From assembly GCF_019091085.1 (NCBI RefSeq), contig NZ_JAGXJY010000009.1, forward strand, positions 1 through 64,000: a stretch of 64,000 nucleotides of DNA, in the 5' to 3' direction. Both the position numbers and the translations under genes were made by a program. The stretch comes from Mesorhizobium sp. GbtcB19 (GTDB lineage: Bacteria; Pseudomonadota; Alphaproteobacteria; Rhizobiales; Rhizobiaceae). Shown piece after piece: positions 60,383-64,000 of this stretch. Every line of letters starts with the position of its first letter. Positions within the stretch are counted from its first letter, which is position 1. A model generated the notes under the pieces. That model saw nothing but the letters and a program-made list of their open reading frames with translations, searched no databases and had not been told where the DNA came from.

Positions 60383-62014
60383 ATGATGCTGGAAAAGTTT
60401 GCCGTCCGTAGCTTGCTTGCGGGTGTGGCGATGACTGCGCTTCTCGCAACGCCTGCCTTCGCGGTCACGCCCGCCGATACGCTGGTCGAAGGCTTCGCCA
60501 TCGACGATATTATTTCGATGGATCCCGGCGAGGCGTTCGAGTTGTCGACGGCCGAAGTCACCGGCAACACCTATGATCTCCTGGTCCGCCTCGACCTCAG
60601 CGACACCTCCAAGGTCAAGCCGGACCTCGCCGCAAGCTGGACCGTGTCCGACGACGGCCTGACCTACACCTTCAAGCTCAAGCCCGGCATGAAGTTCGCA
60701 TCGGGCAATCCGATCACCGCGGCCGACGTCGCCTATTCCTTCGAACGCGCCATCAAGCTCGACAAGAGCCCGGCCTTCATCATCAACCAGTTCGGCATCA
60801 GCGGCGACAACGTCACCGAAAAGGCCAAGGCTGTTGACGACACCACCTTCCAGTTCGTCGTCGACAAGGCCTATGCGCCAAGCTTCGTGCTCAACTGCCT
60901 GTCGGCCACCGTCGCCTCCGTCGTCGACGCCAAGCTGGTCAAGGAGCATGTCGCGGCCGTCACGCCCAGCGCCGATTACAAATGGGACAACGATTTCGGC
61001 AACGCTTGGCTGAAGACCGGCTATGCCGGCTCCGGCCAGTACAAGCTGCGCGAATGGCGCGCCAACGAAGCCGTCGTGCTGGAGCGCAACGACAATTACA
61101 ATGGCGAGAAGGCCAAGCTCGCCCGCGTCATCTACCGCAACATGAAGGAAAGCTCGGCGCAGCGCCTGGCGCTCGAAGCCGGCGACATCGACGTCGCCCG
61201 CAACCTCGAGCCGAACGACCTCGACGCCATCGCCAAGAACGCCGACCTCACCACGACAAGCGCCCCGAAGGGTACTGTCTATTACATCAGCCTGAACCAG
61301 AAGAACGCCAACCTCGCCAAGCCGGAGGTGCGCCAGGCGTTCAAATATCTGGTCGACTACGACGCGCTGAGCACCACCATCCTGAAGGGCATCGGCGAGA
61401 TCCACCAGTCCTTCCTGCCCAAGGGCGACCTTGGCGCCATCGACGACAACCCGTTCAAGCTCGACGTCGCCAAGGCCAAGGAACTACTCGCCAAGGCCGG
61501 CCTCCCTGACGGTTTCAAGGTGACCATGGATGTGCGTGTCGGCCAGCCGACCACGGGCATGGCGGAATCGATCCAGCAGACGCTCGGCCAGGCGGGCATC
61601 AAGCTGGAGATCATTCCGGGTGACGGTAAGCAGACGCTGACCAAGTACCGCGCCCGCAACCATGACATCTATATCGGCAACTGGGGCCAGGACTATTTCG
61701 ATCCGAACTCGAACGCCCAGACTTTCGCCTCCAACCCGGACAATTCCGACGGCGCCAAGATCAAGACGCTGGCCTGGCGCAACGCCTGGGACATCCCGGA
61801 CCTGACCAAGACGACCGAGGCAGCGCTGCTGGAAAAGGATTCGGGCAAGCGCGCCGACATGTACAAGGATCTGCAGAAGAAGATCCTCGACACCAGCCCC
61901 TTTGTCATCATCCATCAGCAGCTGGAAGTGGCGGGCCTGCGCAAGAACCTCAAGAGCTTCGCGCTCGGCCCGAGCTTCGACACCAATTTCGTCGGTCCGG
62001 TCTCGAAGGAATAG
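60383..62014 (+). CDS. Peptide-type ABC transporter substrate-binding protein
   Basis: 543 aa from the ATG at 60383 (CAGGGAAC upstream). Signal peptide about 1-27 (LLAGVAMTALLATPAFA). SBP_bac_5: LAASWTVSDDGLTYTFKLKPG, FASGNPITAADVAYSFERA, and SGQYKLREWRANEAVVLERN. First gene of an importer continued by two permeases and cut by the right edge. The 265-bp gap upstream shows no clear operator. Confidence 0.93.
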   Translation: MMLEKFAVRSLLAGVAMTALLATPAFAVTPADTLVEGFAIDDIISMDPGEAFELSTAEVTGNTYDLLVRLDLSDTSKVKPDLAASWTVSDDGLTYTFKLKPGMKFASGNPITAADVAYSFERAIKLDKSPAFIINQFGISGDNVTEKAKAVDDTTFQFVVDKAYAPSFVLNCLSATVASVVDAKLVKEHVAAVTPSADYKWDNDFGNAWLKTGYAGSGQYKLREWRANEAVVLERNDNYNGEKAKLARVIYRNMKESSAQRLALEAGDIDVARNLEPNDLDAIAKNADLTTTSAPKGTVYYISLNQKNANLAKPEVRQAFKYLVDYDALSTTILKGIGEIHQSFLPKGDLGAIDDNPFKLDVAKAKELLAKAGLPDGFKVTMDVRVGQPTTGMAESIQQTLGQAGIKLEIIPGDGKQTLTKYRARNHDIYIGNWGQDYFDPNSNAQTFASNPDNSDGAKIKTLAWRNAWDIPDLTKTTEAALLEKDSGKRADMYKDLQKKILDTSPFVIIHQQLEVAGLRKNLKSFALGPSFDTNFVGPVSKE

Positions 62015-62032
62015 CGTCCTCGGACGCGCCTC

Positions 62033-63100
62033 GTGAGCGTAGCTGAAAACCAGGCGGCGGCAGGGCGCGGCAGCGCCCGTGCCGTCGCCATTCTATCGTC
62101 GCTTGGCCGCTTCCTGGTCATCGCCGTGACGACCTATCTCGGTCTTCTCGCGGTGACCTTCTTCATCGGCCGCGTCATCCCGATCGATCCGGTGCTGGCG
62201 GTGTTGGGCGACCGCGCGCCAACCGCTGTCGTCGAACGCACGCGCCGCGAGATGGGGCTCGATCTGCCCTGGATCGAGCAGTTCTATCTCTATGTCAAAG
62301 CAGCGTTGAGAGGCGACTTCGGCACCTCGGTGCTGACCACCAATCCGGTGATGTCCGACATCCGCCGGGTCTTTCCGGCAACGATCGAGCTGGCGACGCT
62401 GGGCACGCTGATCGGCGCCGTCCTTGGCGTGCCGCTCGGCGTGCTGGCCGCCGTCAAACGCGGCAGCCTGATCGACCAGATCGCGCGCATCATCGGCCTG
62501 ATCGGCTATTCGGTGCCGATCTTCTGGCTGGGACTGCTAGGGCTCGTCCTGTTTTATGCCAAGCTGCAATGGGTCGCCTTTCCGGCGCGACTCGACGTCG
62601 TCTACGAATACACCTTCACGCCGATCACCGGCTTCTACCTGCTCGACTCGGCCATGCAGGGCCAATGGGACGTCTTCTACGACGCCTACCGCCACATCAT
62701 CCTGCCGGCCGCGCTGCTTGGCTATTTCGCGCTCGCCTATATCAGCCGCATGACCCGCTCCTTCATGCTGAACGAGCTGGCGCAGGAATATATCGTCGCC
62801 GCGCGCGCCAAGGGCCTGTCGGAAACGCGTATCATCTGGGGCCACGCGCTGCGCAACGCCGCCGTGCCGATGGTGACGGTGATCGCGCTGTCCTATGCCA
62901 GCCTGCTCGAAGGCTCGGTGCTGACCGAGACCGTCTTCTCCTGGCCGGGCATCGGCCTCTACATCACCAATTCCCTCACCAACGCCGACATGAACGCCGT
63001 GCTCGGCGGCACCATCGTCATCGGCTCCGTCTTCATCGCCATCAACCTCCTGTCGGACCTGCTCTACAGGCTGCTCGATCCGAGGACGAAGACCGGATGA
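62033..63100 (+). CDS. Peptide-type ABC transporter permease (DppB-like)
   Basis: 355 aa with a GTG start 18 bp after the binding-protein stop. An N-terminal membrane segment (YLGLLAVTFFIGRVIPIDPVL), RREMGLDLPWIEQFYLYV, and the EAA loop AQEYIVAARAKGLSETRI. Six segments expected. First permease of this importer. Confidence 0.92.
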   Translation: MSVAENQAAAGRGSARAVAILSSLGRFLVIAVTTYLGLLAVTFFIGRVIPIDPVLAVLGDRAPTAVVERTRREMGLDLPWIEQFYLYVKAALRGDFGTSVLTTNPVMSDIRRVFPATIELATLGTLIGAVLGVPLGVLAAVKRGSLIDQIARIIGLIGYSVPIFWLGLLGLVLFYAKLQWVAFPARLDVVYEYTFTPITGFYLLDSAMQGQWDVFYDAYRHIILPAALLGYFALAYISRMTRSFMLNELAQEYIVAARAKGLSETRIIWGHALRNAAVPMVTVIALSYASLLEGSVLTETVFSWPGIGLYITNSLTNADMNAVLGGTIVIGSVFIAINLLSDLLYRLLDPRTKTG

Positions 63101-63139
63101 GCAGAGCTATCCCGCTTTCGGGTCTGGCTGCGGCCAATC

Positions 63140-63273
63140 ACCCCCACTCCGGCTCTTCGGGCCACCTCTCCCCCTGCCCGGGGGAGAGGAAAAACCGCTC
63201 GCACGCTTGGCGCCTTTCCTCTCCCCCGTCGAACGGGGGAGAGGTGGTCTGCGAAGCAGACCGGAGCGGGGGT
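63140..63273. repeat. Type E palindromic element
   Basis: Inverted ends ACCCCCACTCCGG and CCGGAGCGGGGGT with inner CCTCTCCCC/GGGGAGAGG hairpins. The element separates two permease genes of the same operon, adding about 195 bp between stop and next start. Confidence 0.85.
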
Positions 63274-63296
63274 CGACGGCGTCAGGAGACGTTGTC

Positions 63297-64000
63297 ATGA
63301 CCGCCTCCGACGCCGGCCATCTCTCCCGTCGCGAATGGTTGCTTAGCGACCGGCCGGCCTCGCGTGTGCAGGCGAGGCTCGGCCGCGCCTATGTCGCCTG
63401 GCGGCGCTTTTCCGCCAACCGGCTGGCTTTGGTCGGCCTGCTCATCATCCTCGCACTGGTGGTGGTTGCCGCCCTTGCCGATGTGCTGGCGCCTTACTCG
63501 CCGACCGTCGGCGACCTGAAGAACGCCCGCCTGCTGGCGCCGAGCGCCGCGCATTGGTTCGGCACCGACGACCTCGGCCGTGACATCTATTCGCGCATCG
63601 TCTACGGCTCGCGCTGGACGCTTTATGTCGTCATCCTGGTCGCCGTCATCGCCGCGCCCATCGGCCTTTTGGTCGGAACGGTCGCCGGTTATGCCGGCGG
63701 CTGGACCGACACGATCCTGATGCGGATCACCGACATCTTCCTCGCCTTTCCCAAGCTGGTGCTGGCGCTGGCTTTCGTTGCGGCGCTCGGCCCCGGCATC
63801 GAGAACGCCGTGCTGGCGATAGCCATCACCTCCTGGCCGCCTTACGCGCGCATCGCCCGTGCCGAAACGCTGACGGTGCGCAACTCCGACTATATCAAGG
63901 CGGTGCAATTGATGGGCGCCTCGCCTTTCCGCATCGTGCTGCGCCACATCATGCCGCTCTGCATCTCCTCGCTGATCATCCGCGTGACGCTCGACATGGC
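63297..64000 (+). CDS. Peptide-type ABC transporter permease (DppC-like), 3' end cut by window
   Basis: ATG at 63297 with CAGGAGAC upstream; 234 codons are present and the frame is open to the edge. N-terminal membrane segment (LALVGLLIILALVVVAALADV), GTDDLGRDIYSRIVYGSRWT and EAA region ARAETLTVRNSDYIKAVQLMG. About 50-70 residues are probably missing. Confidence 0.9.
   Translation, partial: MTASDAGHLSRREWLLSDRPASRVQARLGRAYVAWRRFSANRLALVGLLIILALVVVAALADVLAPYSPTVGDLKNARLLAPSAAHWFGTDDLGRDIYSRIVYGSRWTLYVVILVAVIAAPIGLLVGTVAGYAGGWTDTILMRITDIFLAFPKLVLALAFVAALGPGIENAVLAIAITSWPPYARIARAETLTVRNSDYIKAVQLMGASPFRIVLRHIMPLCISSLIIRVTLDM

Overview
The window looks like chromosomal DNA of a GC-rich alphaproteobacterium of the Rhizobiales, most likely Mesorhizobium or a close relative. 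The clues are the gene families, a core block SRP RNA-dnaX-ybaB-recR, a CycM-like membrane cytochrome c, many ABC solute importers, and several families of short palindromic intergenic repeats. I see no prophage, insertion sequence, CRISPR array or plasmid gene. Taxonomy is inference from gene content, not from a search.

Region 1 (about 0.2-27.3 kb) is a catabolic and transport block. It holds an amino-acid importer (binding protein and permease, no ATPase) with two PLP enzymes; an HpcH/HpaI aldolase divergent from an LLM flavin monooxygenase; a tightly overlapping operon for anthraniloyl-CoA (2-aminobenzoyl-CoA) breakdown (fused monooxygenase/reductase, SDR, MarR, enoyl-CoA hydratase, acyl-CoA dehydrogenase, RidA-like protein); a complete peptide-type ABC importer with a VOC protein; and a divergent set with two phytoene-desaturase-like FAD oxidoreductases, an isatin-hydrolase/KynB-like cyclase, a second MarR and a fused IorA/IorB 2-oxoacid:ferredoxin oxidoreductase pair. 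A near-palindrome centred on GCTT (TTTTAAGCTTAAAA and variants) lies in front of four of these transcripts, so they probably form one regulon. The anthraniloyl-CoA operon lacks the usual CoA ligase. My main hypothesis is that cyclase plus IorAB supply the CoA ester directly: isatin to isatinate (2-aminophenylglyoxylate) to anthraniloyl-CoA plus CO2, i.e. a ligase-free branch of indole or auxin breakdown. This is inference.

Region 2 (27.3-41.9 kb) is mixed: a PPOX flavoprotein with an exact FNR/FixK box upstream, two related small secreted GCG_CRPN-like proteins, a DUF1501/DUF1800 pair, an operon of EF-hand protein, ECF sigma factor, probable anti-sigma protein and CpxP-like periplasmic sensor, a YodC-like protein, tRNA-Thr(CGT), an ATP-dependent DNA ligase with its associated MBL-fold exonuclease, a TPR-methyltransferase, a lipoprotein, a small P-loop kinase-like protein and a GhrA-type reductase.

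Region 3 (42-64 kb) contains a Yej-type peptide importer with two tandem binding proteins, cytochrome c, kdsB, pheA, a Dabb protein, nudC, a HIT protein, the SRP RNA, dnaX, ybaB, a SleB-like hydrolase, recR, an MltB-like lytic transglycosylase and the start of another peptide-type ABC importer cut by the right edge.

Short repeats are a strong feature. A roughly 160-175 bp element with inverted ends occurs four times (8.2, 28.4, 37.7, 58.7 kb), a 50-bp hairpin element three times (2.2, 29.9, 41.9 kb), and related palindromic elements at about 0.1, 17.2, 52.3 and 63.2 kb. Several sit inside operons and one appears to provide the start codon of the lytic transglycosylase.
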